From NCBI GenBank assembly GCA_963971285.1, contig OZ020251.1, positions 558,001-622,000 of the forward strand: DNA of 64,000 nt, read 5' to 3'. Below the pieces are notes generated by a model. The model saw only the letters and a program-made list of their open reading frames with translations. It was not told the DNA's origin and searched no databases. The position numbers and the translations under genes are program-made. Below, piece after piece: positions 10,356 to 22,515 of this stretch. Origin of the DNA: Astropecten irregularis (lineage: Eukaryota; Echinodermata; Asteroidea; Paxillosida; Astropectinidae). How positions within the stretch are numbered: the first letter of the stretch is position 1; the number at the start of each line of letters is the position of its first letter.

Positions 10356-13300
10356 TCAATGCTCTACCACCCTGGCTTGTTTGGTAGGGCGACCACTGGA
10401 TAATCTCTTTCTTCCACCTAACTGTTGTTTTCTTCGAGATACGGCTGTTGGCTGGACCCCAATGCTGCCAGTACTGGAAGATGGGAATGGCAATGCTGAT
10501 GACCCCTTCTTGTTGGCAAGCTTACGCCTGGCAAAACTTACCCCAGCATACCTTCCAAACATTCTCATTGCCGACATTAAGCTGCTGTCACTTTTTATTT
10601 TTTTATACGAGGTCAGCATTGCCTTGACTGGATCCTCAAATAATTCAGGGTTTGAAGACAGTTTCTCCTTGAAGACTTCACACATCTGGCTGAGGTCATC
10701 TGCCAATGAACTTGATTCTGCAACTGAACATACCATTTAAGAAACAAAATAATAAGATGTCATGCACAAGTAAATAAAGAATATGTATGAACATTAAATG
10801 ATTTGGGTCGAGAGATAGATAATATGCAAATTAGGCTTGCACTGGCACTGAGTATACAAGCACTGAGTATCACAGTGCTCATCAACGTCAGTGAAGGGCA
10901 AGCCTAATTTGTAAAGAATATGTACTTCATATCGTAAAAAAATGTATTATTTCAAAATACATTTATTGGTAAACATCTTTTCATATGTAATATTTCACGA
11001 TTAAAAGTGTGAAAGGTTCATTGGATTGAAAAACCACACGTTAAGTAGTTTCTGCAAAACAGAACTACCCTATATTATCTTACTACACGTCTGGCCTCTA
11101 CCAACAAACACCCCATCACCCTAACAAACAAACATTTTGGACTGAAAAATCAAATAATTATGGTGGACCTCAATGATTCACTGCTTATCAGAAGTCATTT
11201 AAGTGGCCTTTACAGATTCACAGGAAGGTATACCAATATGTATAGAATTAATAAAAAAAAAACATGCACATACATGTACTTACTGGCTCATCAGAAATGA
11301 TGGAGGTGAAATCCACATATTAAATAAGGAAAGAACAATTTGATGCGGCGACTTCATCAGTGTCAAGAACATGATGCATTAGTAATCAACATGAATTCTA
11401 AATAAGTGAAACAAATGTGAAATCATGGTTAAAAATGTAATGTAACAAAGGTCAATAACAATAACAATATATTTTCAGTCAACTCTTCAAATTTCATCAT
11501 GCAACACAATGTGGAATTAAGTAAAGTCATGCAATGATGTTTTCATTAATAACAAAATGTGGAATCAGGTGGATAACAAGCAGCACATAAATTACTACTA
11601 ATTATGTTTCCATTTACAATACATTATTTTTTTTTATCTTGAAATATGTGGAATCATGCAGGAAAAGTGTAACACATAAATAACTCAGTTGAACATGTGG
11701 GTGATGTTATGTAATAATCAACATCTCTTTTAGTTTGGGTGAAATAAACAATGAAGTAAAGAAGCATACACGTACATTGGGATCTGCTGGGGCCATGAAG
11801 ATGCTTGTCAAATTGGTTGTGGATATCCCTCTGCTGTGTCAGGCTGTTGATTCGAACTAATTGAGGATCTTGTAGTATAGCTGTGACATGATCACCCTCA
11901 TCATCACCAGCAATATGTACGTGGTGGTCACCTACAGGTTGTGCCGTGGTAGGAGCTGGCAATGGCCTTGCTAAGTCTACTGCAGGCTCTGATGAATGGA
12001 GTGACTCCAGCCATCTTGATGGGATATTATCTGTGCCTATAAGTACATACATACAGGAAAACATTTCTTTTGGCTGGTAATCAGCTATATATACACATGG
12101 ATCATAACAAATTATGCATATTTTCACCAAACTGTTGTATAAGCTGGGAGAACGATACATATTGTACGGTGTTACCATTGCAGTGAAGGGACTCATGCAA
12201 AGTATACATACAATATGTATACGTGTACATGTACGTGTACTTAATGCGGCGGAAGGTAAAGTAAGACTAACCATCAACATTCCACACCGTGACTTGACAA
12301 AATAACATTTAAGTTTTCCTAAAAACTTAATTAATCATCTTCTACTTTCAAAAACATAATAATAATACTACTTACTTCCAGTTGCAATTTTCAGGAACAA
12401 TGTCCTCTCTTGGGTTGATGCTGGGGGATAGTTCACTGATGGTATATGAAACATGTTGATGATGGCTTCTTGATGTTTGCATGGTCCACCAGTACATCCT
12501 TGGGGGCATGTACAAATCCCCACAGCCATGTCTATACTATAGCTGACTGACCTGTCACTTTGACTGTTCACTATGTATGTATTTTCACCAGTCTGGACAA
12601 AGAAGATGAAAAAGATGATGTACATGTATATTACTGGTATGTAAATATCTGGAGTACCGAGTAAATCATTGAATAAGGAAATTGAATGTAGCATTCATAA
12701 GAATGCAAGAACAAAACTATAACAACCCAACAAAGACACAATCATTCATATATTCATGAACCCCACATACCTTGGTGATGTCATCTCTGCTGATGCTGTG
12801 CTTTTGGGGTTTCCTTGTCATCAACTTCAATGACCGTTGATTGGCAACTGCCAATAGCTTTCGTTGGTAAAAGCTCTCAAACCGAGACAGCACAAAGTCA
12901 ACCAGCTGGGGAACATTGAAAGCTTTGGCTCTTTGTAGGATGGAATCCTTCAGGACACGCATAGCAGCCTCAGCATAATTATTGGTGTTGTTGCCTCTGA
13001 CTAAAAGGTTAACCCTAAAAGCCAGGGCCCAGACCTTTCTCTCTGGTAGACAATCATCTGTGATGAACACGGCAGGTCCCTGCTCTCCTTTGCCTCCAAA
13101 GCAATCTTGGGGTAGAAGGGTCTTCCACAGCTGGAGAGCTTCAGTGATTGTTTGCTCCTGTTCATTCGATGTAATTAAGACACCAATAGGTAGTCCACCA
13201 GCACAGCTGTGTGTCAGTAGCAAAAACACCCTGCTACCATGGCGATCAACATTACCTGTCAATACACATATAAGATCAAATCTGGATTAATAATTAAGAA

Positions 13301-16300
13301 AGCTACTAACTCCTGAGAATCTATCATACAGGGCGCAACTCATTGTAGTCCAGTCACATGCATGTACACTATACAGGTGACAATTGTACATGATCACAGT
13401 GCACTGGTAAAGATTGAACAACTGGAAAAAACTCAAACAACAGACAGAATGACCCTAACACGGAATCAAATCAGGCCACGGTAGTGAAAAGGATTGAACT
13501 CAAAAGCCACATGTGCCACCAAATCAAAGACTTGATCATGATACATGTGTACCGGAATTTATCACACTATAAAACCAAGTTGACCTGTACCTGTTGAATC
13601 AATGAACACAAGTTCACTGCTCTGCCTTAGCTGGGAGTGAACACGTTGCATCAAGGGTGTGCAGATTGCAATGATGAGTTCATCATTGCTGCTTCTCTCC
13701 ATCTTGGCACACGTTGAACCCATCTGCTTGTTGTAATCTACAATGATCTTCTGATCAATGCTAGCAATCATATCAGTGCCATCTGTTGCCCCATATTGTT
13801 GATTGAAGATCTTGTAGTAGAGTCTTCAGGTAGGAAAAAAAACATTATACATGTACATATAAATTATCAACTTCAAATACGACTTCTAATATGACTTACT
13901 GCCATCTAGGCATACCAGGAGGTTCAAATTAAAGGTAGCAGTTTAACGTGATTTCTAGAAGACTGCAACACCATAGTTTTCATATTATGCATGTCAAGAT
14001 GAACAAACACCAATACCCCACGAAAACAAAAAAACATGAACCTATAATGTAAACACACACAACAATAAATTTATCCGCTATGATCTGTCATTTAAGGTTT
14101 AGATATTCCAGTATGTGTCTTGATAAAATGAAGCTCAAAATTGATAAGAATTCTCTTAAATTTCTAGGGACAGAACTTACCGGTAGCAGAACTGCAAATC
14201 AGGAAAAATTGAGCGGTCTCCACACTTGGTTAAGTAGCTCTCTGGGTCGTCCATTTGTAGATCTATATCTAGCATGTTCAGGGCACTGCTTGGGGAATGC
14301 CCATGCTGATAAAGATCTGCCAGCTTGCCACACGTCTCCTCACTGACGTCCTTGTATTTCAAAGCTGAGGCGGCTTTGATGGCATGATTATGATGCCAGT
14401 TGAGATTAATGACAGTTGGAAGGGCTGGCATGTGTTGGTCGGTACTTCTGTTGCCATAAAAAAAGCAGTATTAGCACATTAATTATAACATATTGAAATG
14501 AAATGGCAACAATTTTCATTTAACTGTAACCAACGTAGGGCTGGATAGCTCAGTTGGAAGAGTGCCTGTACGGTATTCAGGAGGTCACCGGTTCGAATCC
14601 CACTCCAGTCAATCTTTCTTTGTTCTTTTTTCATTGACTTAAACATTCAGGCAGTTTCCCTTGTGGTTATTTGACATCTGATAAACTTTTTCAATTAAAA
14701 AAGTAAAAAACAAATAATTAACTTCAGCAGTATTCAAACCGATGACCACCCGGAATACCGTATGGGCATGGAGGAATCCTCCATGGTATGGGGAAGAGGG
14801 TTGCTGGTTAAATCTCTCTCCAGTCAATTTTCTTTCTTTTTTCTTCAATTTACAATGACTTAGTTAAGGCTACAGTTACATGTACATAAATACCTGCTCA
14901 TCCTGCCTCTGGATGTCGCAGTCCTCCTTACTGCTAAGAGAAGATACACAGCCAGTATCCTTCTTGTGGGTGGTTCTTGCTTGCATCGTCTGTCTTTGCT
15001 TCCCATGTTGACACCTATACTCGACCTGTGTTGAGAAACGAAATGTTTAATAGCAGCACAATACCCTCAATTGACATAGCCTAATTAATGGCAAATAGCT
15101 AAATCCCTTAACATTACTGTTCTTAAGACTTTTTTGTTGACTTATCATTAAAAATCAGCAAGATTTAGATGTTGAGATTAACCAATGTTGAGATTGCCTC
15201 ATAACCAACCTTAGAGGTTGTCTGCATTATCTCTGTAAATCTAAAACAATGGGAAGAAATGTTTCTTAAGTGGTAATCCCACAGAATCAAGATGTGGCTG
15301 AAATCACATCGATAAACCTAGGCCTGTCGCCACATACAACCTATTGTAATGCGATACACTGACTTTGGGGGCTAATACGCTGCACTGAGGATAAATTTGA
15401 GAGACACTAGAGCGACTAACTGACCCAATATTTAAAAGTTTTGCATGCATTCTGTGAATATCAAGAGCAGCCCATTACACATACATTAAACAGCACATAT
15501 CTGCTGAGTGAAGGACGGGTTCTCTTCACTCTCCATGTTGTCAAGGAAGATGCCTCAAATTCTTTCTTCCACGCTTTTGCATCTTCCTCTGTGCTTACAT
15601 CAAGACGCAAGGTAGCACTGAATCCATTCTCCTCACTGACAATTCTGCACAAATGATGGTTGTGTCCCTCTGGTAAAATTTCCTTTGACAAAACAGATAA
15701 CATAAGTAGTTTCAATAGCTAGGCCTATCAATTAAACATTCGTCACAAGATTAAAGTCAAAAATAACTCTGTAATCATTACTATTTGTGCCCTAGGCATA
15801 AATTATTATTATTATTTATTCGGCCAGAAGTCACACAGCAAATGAACGAATCAAGGATACAAGGGAAAATTCAATTATCAAAATTAAAGTGAAACCTCCC
15901 CTCGATCCCTAGTCCCTAATGCTTCTATATGTACACGTGACATAACTGATAAAAAGTGAATATTAAATCAGTATGGCCTATGTACATCATGTGGGGTTAG
16001 TGTGCTATAGTCCACAAGAGACCCCCATAATTTTCCACAAAAATCAAAGCCCTGCCCTCCTCTTTCCACAAATTTAACCTTGCTAGTATGCATAATACTG
16101 TATTGAAAAAGCACAACTGGTCAACATAAGTGACCATGGTTTTAGAAGCCATGTCTGAAAACAATCATTGACCTTGTGTTGTGGACTAAAGCACACTGAC
16201 TAACCCCCATCATATGTATGTAGGCTTAATTCAATAGGTAATTGACATTGTAAAACCGTAAAACCCTAGACATGATAGGCCTACATAGGGCCAACTTCAG

Positions 16301-16694
16301 TACTTGTTGAGCTAGGAGAAACTTTTATAAAGGCACGTGTGAGCAACTTTGGGATATCGACGCTAGTAGTAGTACTATAATTGCTACTGACCCTGTAAGT
16401 TGAGTCTGTACACTACTAAGTTAGAACTTGTAGTAGGCCTAGTACAAGTTAAGGCCTACGTTAAAACTAAAGTGTCATGAGTGTACTGAATAGCGAGTGT
16501 TACACATGGAAAATGGAAACTCGCCGTCACAGCAAATGTGTGCTCCCCAACATGAAACTATGATTATGATAGATAATGGTCCGAAATATTATTATTATAT
16601 TATACATTACAGGTTTTGACTACCACACGCAAAACAAAATTACCATCAACGGAGAGGGAATAGCTCCATCGTAACAACAAAGCGCCATGTTCAT
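10356..16694 (-). CDS. MULE transposase with SWIM zinc finger (nine-exon model, 741 aa)
   Basis: Modelled exons on the minus strand: 16694-16644, 15682-15485, 15025-14880, 14447-14181, 13823-13591, 13255-12771, 12592-12376, 12036-11776 and 10723-10356. All introns are GT-AG, phases agree and there is no internal stop. The N-terminal zinc site looks WRKY/GCM-like: Cys88 in YRCQH, Cys109, then the HNH at 151-153. The catalytic core has Asp296 in FIDSTGN, Asp365 in FITDD and Glu394 in NNYAEA. The SWIM finger is CxC (487/489) and CxH (498/500). The C-terminus has QPTAVSRRK (710-718) and a basic tail, a likely nuclear signal. Asp365 to Glu394 is only 29 residues, far less than I recall for related MULE proteins, so an internal deletion is possible. 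Exon 1 and the exon 3 donor are the weakest parts; an in-frame ATG at 15715 is another possible start. It would bind the 34-bp ends and move the element. Confidence 0.85.
10724..11775. other. Last intron of the transposase gene
   Basis: This 1,052-bp intron is AT-rich. It contains the inverted repeat at 10827-10911 and nothing else recognised. Confidence 0.6.
10827..10911. repeat. Inverted repeat, 14-bp arms (possible small MITE or hairpin)
   Basis: CAAATTAGGCTTGC (10827-10840) is the exact reverse complement of 10898-10911. The 57-bp centre contains the direct repeat GCACTGAGTAT twice and further imperfect pairing, so the transcript could form a hairpin. It lies in the last transposase intron. 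No clear target duplication was found. Confidence 0.6.
14539..14640 (+). mobile_element. tRNA-derived SINE or tRNA pseudogene
   Basis: The ends GGCTGGA and TCCAGTC can pair as a 7-bp acceptor stem (one G-T). TAGCTCAGTTGGAAGAGTGC matches a tRNA A box and D arm, and GGTTCGAATCC matches the B box. The anticodon loop lacks the universal T before the anticodon and the T stem pairs poorly, so this is not a working tRNA gene. A T/C-rich tail follows (14611-14640). It lies in the third intron of the MULE transposase. Confidence 0.75.
14733..14850. repeat. Second SINE fragment, rearranged around a palindrome
   Basis: 14733-14768 is similar to the reverse complement of the anticodon and T-arm part of the SINE at 14555-14600. 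14801-14850 is similar to its 3' end and T/C tail in direct orientation (GGTTAAATCTCTCTCCAGTC, then TTTTCTTTC). Between them is the perfect odd palindrome 14767-14785 (arms CATGGAGGA). This looks like two opposed SINE pieces, or one copy partly inverted. Confidence 0.6.
15683..16643. other. First intron of the transposase gene (if exon 1 is right)
   Basis: No coding frame was recognised. A TTA/ATT-rich microsatellite lies at about 15805-15822. If translation starts at 15715, this would be 5' untranslated or promoter DNA instead. Confidence 0.4.
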
Positions 16695-16860
16695 CTGCAG
16701 TGTAACGTTACAGTCTATCGAGTCTGCATGACATGACACAACATTGACAAGGGGAGCTCCCCACAGTTAGCTAGTACAGCTGCAGCTAGCTTCGCAATTC
16801 GCGCGCGTAGTGCACGTCTAGTCTCTGTCTCAAGACCGGAATTGGCAGTATTAATGTACA

Positions 16861-16894
16861 AAACCCCTCGCTACGGTGCAAAAAAAAAATACGC
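16861..16894 (-). repeat. MULE terminal inverted repeat, right
   Basis: This is the reverse complement of 7281-7314 without a mismatch, including the run of ten A/T. The transposase start lies 167 bp further in, so the promoter is probably in or next to this repeat. Confidence 0.95.
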
Positions 16895-16903
16895 AACCCG
16901 GTA
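16895..16903. repeat. Target site duplication of the MULE, right copy
   Basis: AACCCGGTA, identical to 7272-7280. Confidence 0.95.
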
Positions 16904-19900
16904 TTACATGATATGTAAAACATTACAGATTTCGCTATGCGTGCCGTGTTCAGGCTCAAAAATTCAGATATATGATCTAGACTGAAAATAAAAAGACACG
17001 TGAAATTTTGTTTTCCCTGAGTTTGACCCAGAAATGAGCAGGCAGATTTCAAAGATCGTGTTTAAAATATAGGATTGGAAAGCGCGCTGTCATATATAAT
17101 ACACATAAAGTGTTGAACGTCATAACATGATTCATAAATCATTGCAGATTTCGCTATGCAGGGCGACTTCGGGTTCAAAAATTCAGATATATGATCTTGA
17201 CTGAAAATAAAAAGACACGTGAAATTTTGTTTTTCCTGAATTTGCCCCAGAAATGAGCAGGCAGATTTCAAAGATCGTGTTCAAAATAAAGAATTAGACT
17301 GCGTGCTGTCATATATAATACACATACAGTGTAGAACGTCATAACATGATATACAAATAATTTCAGATTTCGCTATGCAGGGCGACTTCAGATTCAAAAA
17401 TTCAGATATATGATCTACACTGAAAATAAAAATACACGTGTAATTTAGTTTTTCCTGAATTTGCCCCAGAAATGAGCAGGCAGATTTCAAAGATCGTGTT
17501 CAAAATAAAGAATTAGACTGCGCATGCGTGCTGCCATATATAATACACATACAGTGTAACCCGGTATTACATGATATGTAAAACATTACAGATTTCGCTA
17601 TGCGTGCCGTCTTCAGGCTCAAAAATTCAGATATATGATCTAGACTGAAAATAAAAAGACACGTGAAATTTTGTTTTCCCTGAGTTTGACCCAGAAATGA
17701 GCAGGCAGATTTCAAAGATCGTGTTTAAAATATAGGATTGGAAAGCGCGCTGTCATATATAATACACAACGTCATAACATGATTCATAAATCATTGCAGA
17801 TTTCGCTATGCAGGGCGACTTCGGGTTCAAAAATTCAGATATATGATCTTGACTGAAAATAAAAAGACACGTGAAATTTTGTTTTTCCTGAATTTGCCCC
17901 AGAAATGAGCAGGCAGATTTAAAAGATCGTGTTCAAAATAAAGAATTAGACTGCGTGCTGTCATATATAATACACATACAGAGTAGAACGTCATAACATG
18001 ATATATAAATCATTGCAGATTTTGCTATGCAGGGCAACTTCAGATTCAAAAATTCAGATATATGATCTACACTGAAAATAAAAATACACGTGTAATTTTG
18101 TTTTTCTTGAATTTTCCTCAGAAATGAGCAGGCAGATTTCAAAGATCGTGTTCAAAATAAAGAATTAGACTGCGCATGCGTGCTGCCATATATAATACAC
18201 ATAAAGTGTAACCCGTTATTACGTGATATGTAAAACATTACAGATTTCGCTATGCAGGCCGTCTTCAGGCTCAAAATTTCAGATATATGATCTAGACTGA
18301 AAATAAAAAGACACGTGAAATTTTGTTTTCCCTGAGTTTGACCCAGAAATGAGCAGGCAGATTTCAAAGATCGTGTTCAAAATATAGGATTGGAAAGTGC
18401 GCTGTCATATATAATACACAGAAAGTGTTGAACGTCATAACATGATTTATAAATCATTGCAGATTTCGCTATGCAGGGCGACTTCGGGTTCAAAAATTCA
18501 GATATATGATCTTGACTGAAAATAAAAAGACACGTGAAATTTTGTTTTTCCTGAATTTGCCCCAGAAATGAGCAGGCAGATTTAAAAGATCGTGTTCAAA
18601 ATAAAGAAATAGACTTCGTGCTGCCATATATAATACAAATTCAGTGTAGAACGTCATAACATGATATATAAATCATTGCAGGTTTCGCTATGCAGGGCGA
18701 CTTCAGATTCAAAAATTCAGATATATGATCTACACTGAAAATAAAAATACACGTGTAATTTTGTTTTTTCTTGAATTTGCCTCAGAAATGAGCAGGCAGA
18801 TTTCAAAGATCGTGTTCAAAATAAAGAATTAGACTGCGCATGCGTGCTGCCATATATAATACACATACAGTGTAACCCGGTATTACATGATGTGTAAAAC
18901 ATTACAGGTTTCGCTATGCACGCCGTCTTCAGGCTCAAAAATTCAGATATATGATCTAGACTGAAAATAAAAAGACACGTGAAATTTTGTTTTCCCTGAG
19001 TTTGACCCAGAAATGAGCAGGCAGATTTCAAAGATCGTGTTCTAAATTATAGGATTGGAAAGCGCGCTGTCATATATAATACACATAAAGTGTTGAACGT
19101 CATAACATGATTTATAAATCATTGCAGATTTCGCTATGCAGGGCCACTTCGGGTTCAAAAATTCAGATATATGATCTTGACTGAAAACAAAAAGACACGT
19201 GAAATTTTGTTTTCCCTGAGTTTGACCCAGAAATGAGCAGGCAGATTTCAAAGATCGTGTTCTAAAATATAGGATTGGAAAGCGCGCTGTCATATATAAT
19301 ACACATAAAGTGTTGAACGTCATAACATGATTTATAAATCATAGCAGATTTCGCTATGCAGGGCCACTTCGGGTTCAAAAATTCAGATATATGATCTTGA
19401 CTGAAAATAAAAAGACACGTGAAATTTTGTTTTTCCTGAATTTGCCCCAGAAATGAGCAGGCAGATTTAAAAGATCGTGTTCAAAATAAAGAATTAGACT
19501 GCGTGCTGTCATATATAATACAAATACAGTGTAGAACGTCATAACATGATATATAAATCATTGCAGATTTCGCCATGCAGGGCGACTCTAGATTCAAAAA
19601 TTCAGATATATGATCTAGACTGAAAATAAAAAGACACGTGAAATTTTGTTTTCCCTGAATTTGCCCCAGAAATGAGCAGGCAGATTTCAAAGATCGTGTT
19701 CAAAATAAAGAATTAGATTGCGCATGCGTGCTGCCATATATAATACACATACAGTGTAACCCGGTATTATATGATATGTAAAACATTACAGATTTCGCTA
19801 TGCGTGCCGTCTTCAGGCTCAAAAATTCAGATATATGATCTAGACTGAAAATAAAAAGACACGTGAAATTTTGTTTTCCCTGAGTTTGACCCAGAAATGA

Positions 19901-22515
19901 GCAGGCAGATTTCAAAGATCGTGTTTAAAATATAGGATTGGAAAGCGCGCTGTCATATATAATACACATAAAGTGTTGAACGTCATAACATGAATCATAA
20001 ATCATTGCAGATTTCGCTATGCAGGGAGACTTCGGGTTCAAAAATTCAGATATATGATCTTGACTGAAGATAAAAAGACACGTGAAATTTTGTTTTTCCT
20101 GAATTTGCCCCAGAAATGAGCAGGCAGATTTCAAAGATCGTGTTCAAAATAAAGAATTAGACTGCGTGCTGTCATATATAATACACATACAGTGCAGAAC
20201 GTCATAACATGATATACAAATCATTACAGATTTCGCTATGCAGGGCGACTTCAGATTCAAAAATTCAGATATATGATCTACACTGAAAATAAAAATACAC
20301 GTGTAATTTAGTTTTTCCTGAATTTGCCCCAGAAATGAGCAGGCAGATTTCAAAGATCGTGTTTAAAATATAGGATTGGAAAGCGCGCTGTCATATATAA
20401 TACACATAAAGTGTTGAACGTCATAACATGATTCATAAATCATTGCAGATTTCGCTATGCAGGGAGACTTCGGGTTCAAAAATTCAGATATATGATCTTG
20501 ACTGAAGATAAAAAGACACTTGAAATTTTGTTTTCCCTGAATTTGCCCCAGAAATGAGCAGGCAGATTTCAAAGATCGTGTTCAAAATAAAGAATTAGAC
20601 TGCGCATGCGTGCTGCCATATATAATACACATACAGTGTAACCCGGTATTACATGATATGTAAAACATTACAGATTTCGCTATGCGTGCCGTCTTCAGGC
20701 TCAAAAATTCAGATATATGATCTAGACTGAAAATAAAAAGACACGTGAAATTTTGTTTTCCCTGAGTTTGACCCAGAAATGAGCAGGCAGATTTCAAAGA
20801 TCGTGTTTAAAATATAGGATTGGAAAGCGCGCTGTCATATATAATACACATAAAGTGTTGAACGTCATAACATGATTCATAAATCATTGCAGATTTCGCT
20901 ATGCAGGGCGACTTCAGATTCAAAAATTCAGATATATGATTTACACTGAAAATAAAAATACACGTGTAATTTAGTTTTTCCTGAGTTTGCCCCAGAAATG
21001 AGCAGGCAGATTTCAAAGATCGTGTTCAAAATAAAGAATTAGACTGCGTGCTGTCATATATAATACACATACAGTGTAACCCGGTATTGCATGATATGTA
21101 AAACATTACAGATTTCGCTATGCGTGCCGTCTTCAGGCTCAAAAATTCAGATATATGATCTAGACTGAAAATAAAAAGACACGTGAAATTTTGTTTTCCC
21201 TGAGTTTGACCCAGAAATGAGCAGGCAGATTTCAAAGATCGTGTTTAAAATATAGGATTGGAAAGCACGCTGTCATATATAATACACAACGTCATAACAT
21301 GATTCATAAATCATTGCAGATTTCGCTATGCAGGGCGACTTCGGGTTCAAAAATTCAGATATATGATCTTGACTGAAAATAAAAAGACACGTGAAATTTT
21401 GTTTTTCCTGAATTTGCCCCAGAAATGAGCAGGCAGATTTCAAAGATCGTGTTCAAAATAAAGAATTAGACTGCGTGCTGTCATATATAATACACATACA
21501 GAGTAGAACGTCATAACATGATATATAAATCGTTGCAGATTTCGCTATGCAGGGCGACTTCAGATTCAAAAATTCAGATATATGATCTAGACTGAAAATA
21601 AAAAGACACGTGAAATTTTGTTTTCCCTGAGTTTGACCCAGAAATGAGCAGGCAGATTTCAAAGATCGTGTTCTAAATTATAGGATTGGAAAGCGCGCTG
21701 TCATATATAATACACATAAAGTGTTGAACGTCATAACATGATTTATAAATCATTGCAGATTTCGCTAAGCAGGGCGACTTCGGGTTCAAAAATTCAGATG
21801 TATGATCTTAACTGAAAATAAAAAGACACGTGAAATTTTGTTTTTCCTGAATTTGCCCCAGAAATGAGCAGGCAGATTTCAAAGATCGTGTTCAAAATAA
21901 GGAATTAGACTGCGTGCTGTCAAATATAATACACATACAGAGTAGAACGTCATAACATGATATATAAATCATTGCAGATTTCGATATGCAGGGCGACTTC
22001 AGATTCAAAAATTCAGATATATGATCTTGACTGAAAAAAAAAAGACCCAGAAATGAGCAGGCAGATTTCAAAGATCGTGTTCAAAATATAGGATTGGAAA
22101 GCGCGCTGTCATTTATACACATAAAGTGTTGAACGTCATAACATGATTTATAAATCATTGCAGATTTCGCTATGCAGGGCGACTTCGGGTTCAAAAATTC
22201 AGATATATGATCTTGACTGAAAATAAAAAGACACGTGAAATTTTGTTTTTCCTGAATTTGCACCAGAAATGAGCAGGCAGATTTCAAAGATCGTGTTCAA
22301 AATAAAGAATTAGACTGCGTGCTGTCATATATAATACACATACAGTGTAGAACGTCATAACATGATATACAAATCATTGCAGATTTCGCTTTGCAGGGCG
22401 ACTTCAGATTCAAAAATTCAGATATATGATCTACACTGTAAAAAAAAATACACGTGTAATTTAGTTTTTCCTGAATTTGCCCCAGAAATGAGCAGGCAGA
22501 TTTCAAAGATCGTGT
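16895..22515. repeat. Satellite array, irregular A/B/C monomers
   Basis: About 25 monomers of types A, B and C with no strict higher-order period. Several units carry small deletions, for example the shortened ACACAACGTC joint near 17765 and again near 21287, and a unit near 22037 that has lost about 40 bp. Monomers differ from one another more than in the middle of the array. Confidence 0.93.

Larger units (their letters stand above)
7281..16894 (-). mobile_element. Mutator-like (MULE) DNA transposon, 9,614 bp
   Basis: The ends are perfect 34-bp inverted repeats, flanked by a perfect 9-bp target duplication, and the insertion is in a type A satellite monomer. Inside is one spliced gene on the minus strand encoding a MULE-type transposase with a SWIM zinc finger. 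Transcription would run from the right end towards the left. The left third (7315-10355) has no transposase exons; it holds an old LINE fragment and a hAT-type MITE. Perfect terminal repeats and an undamaged target duplication point to a fairly recent insertion. Animal MULEs of this general kind are known (for example the Phantom group), but the exact family cannot be named here. Confidence 0.93.

Noticed and set aside
10381-10740. Plus-strand open frame opposite the last transposase exon
   Set aside because: It is the shadow of the minus-strand exon, which has the recognised QPTAVSRRK region, correct phase and splice sites.
14539-14610. Functional tRNA gene
   Set aside because: The T stem does not pair, the base before the anticodon is not T, and a diverged relative lies next to it. 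It is a SINE or pseudogene.
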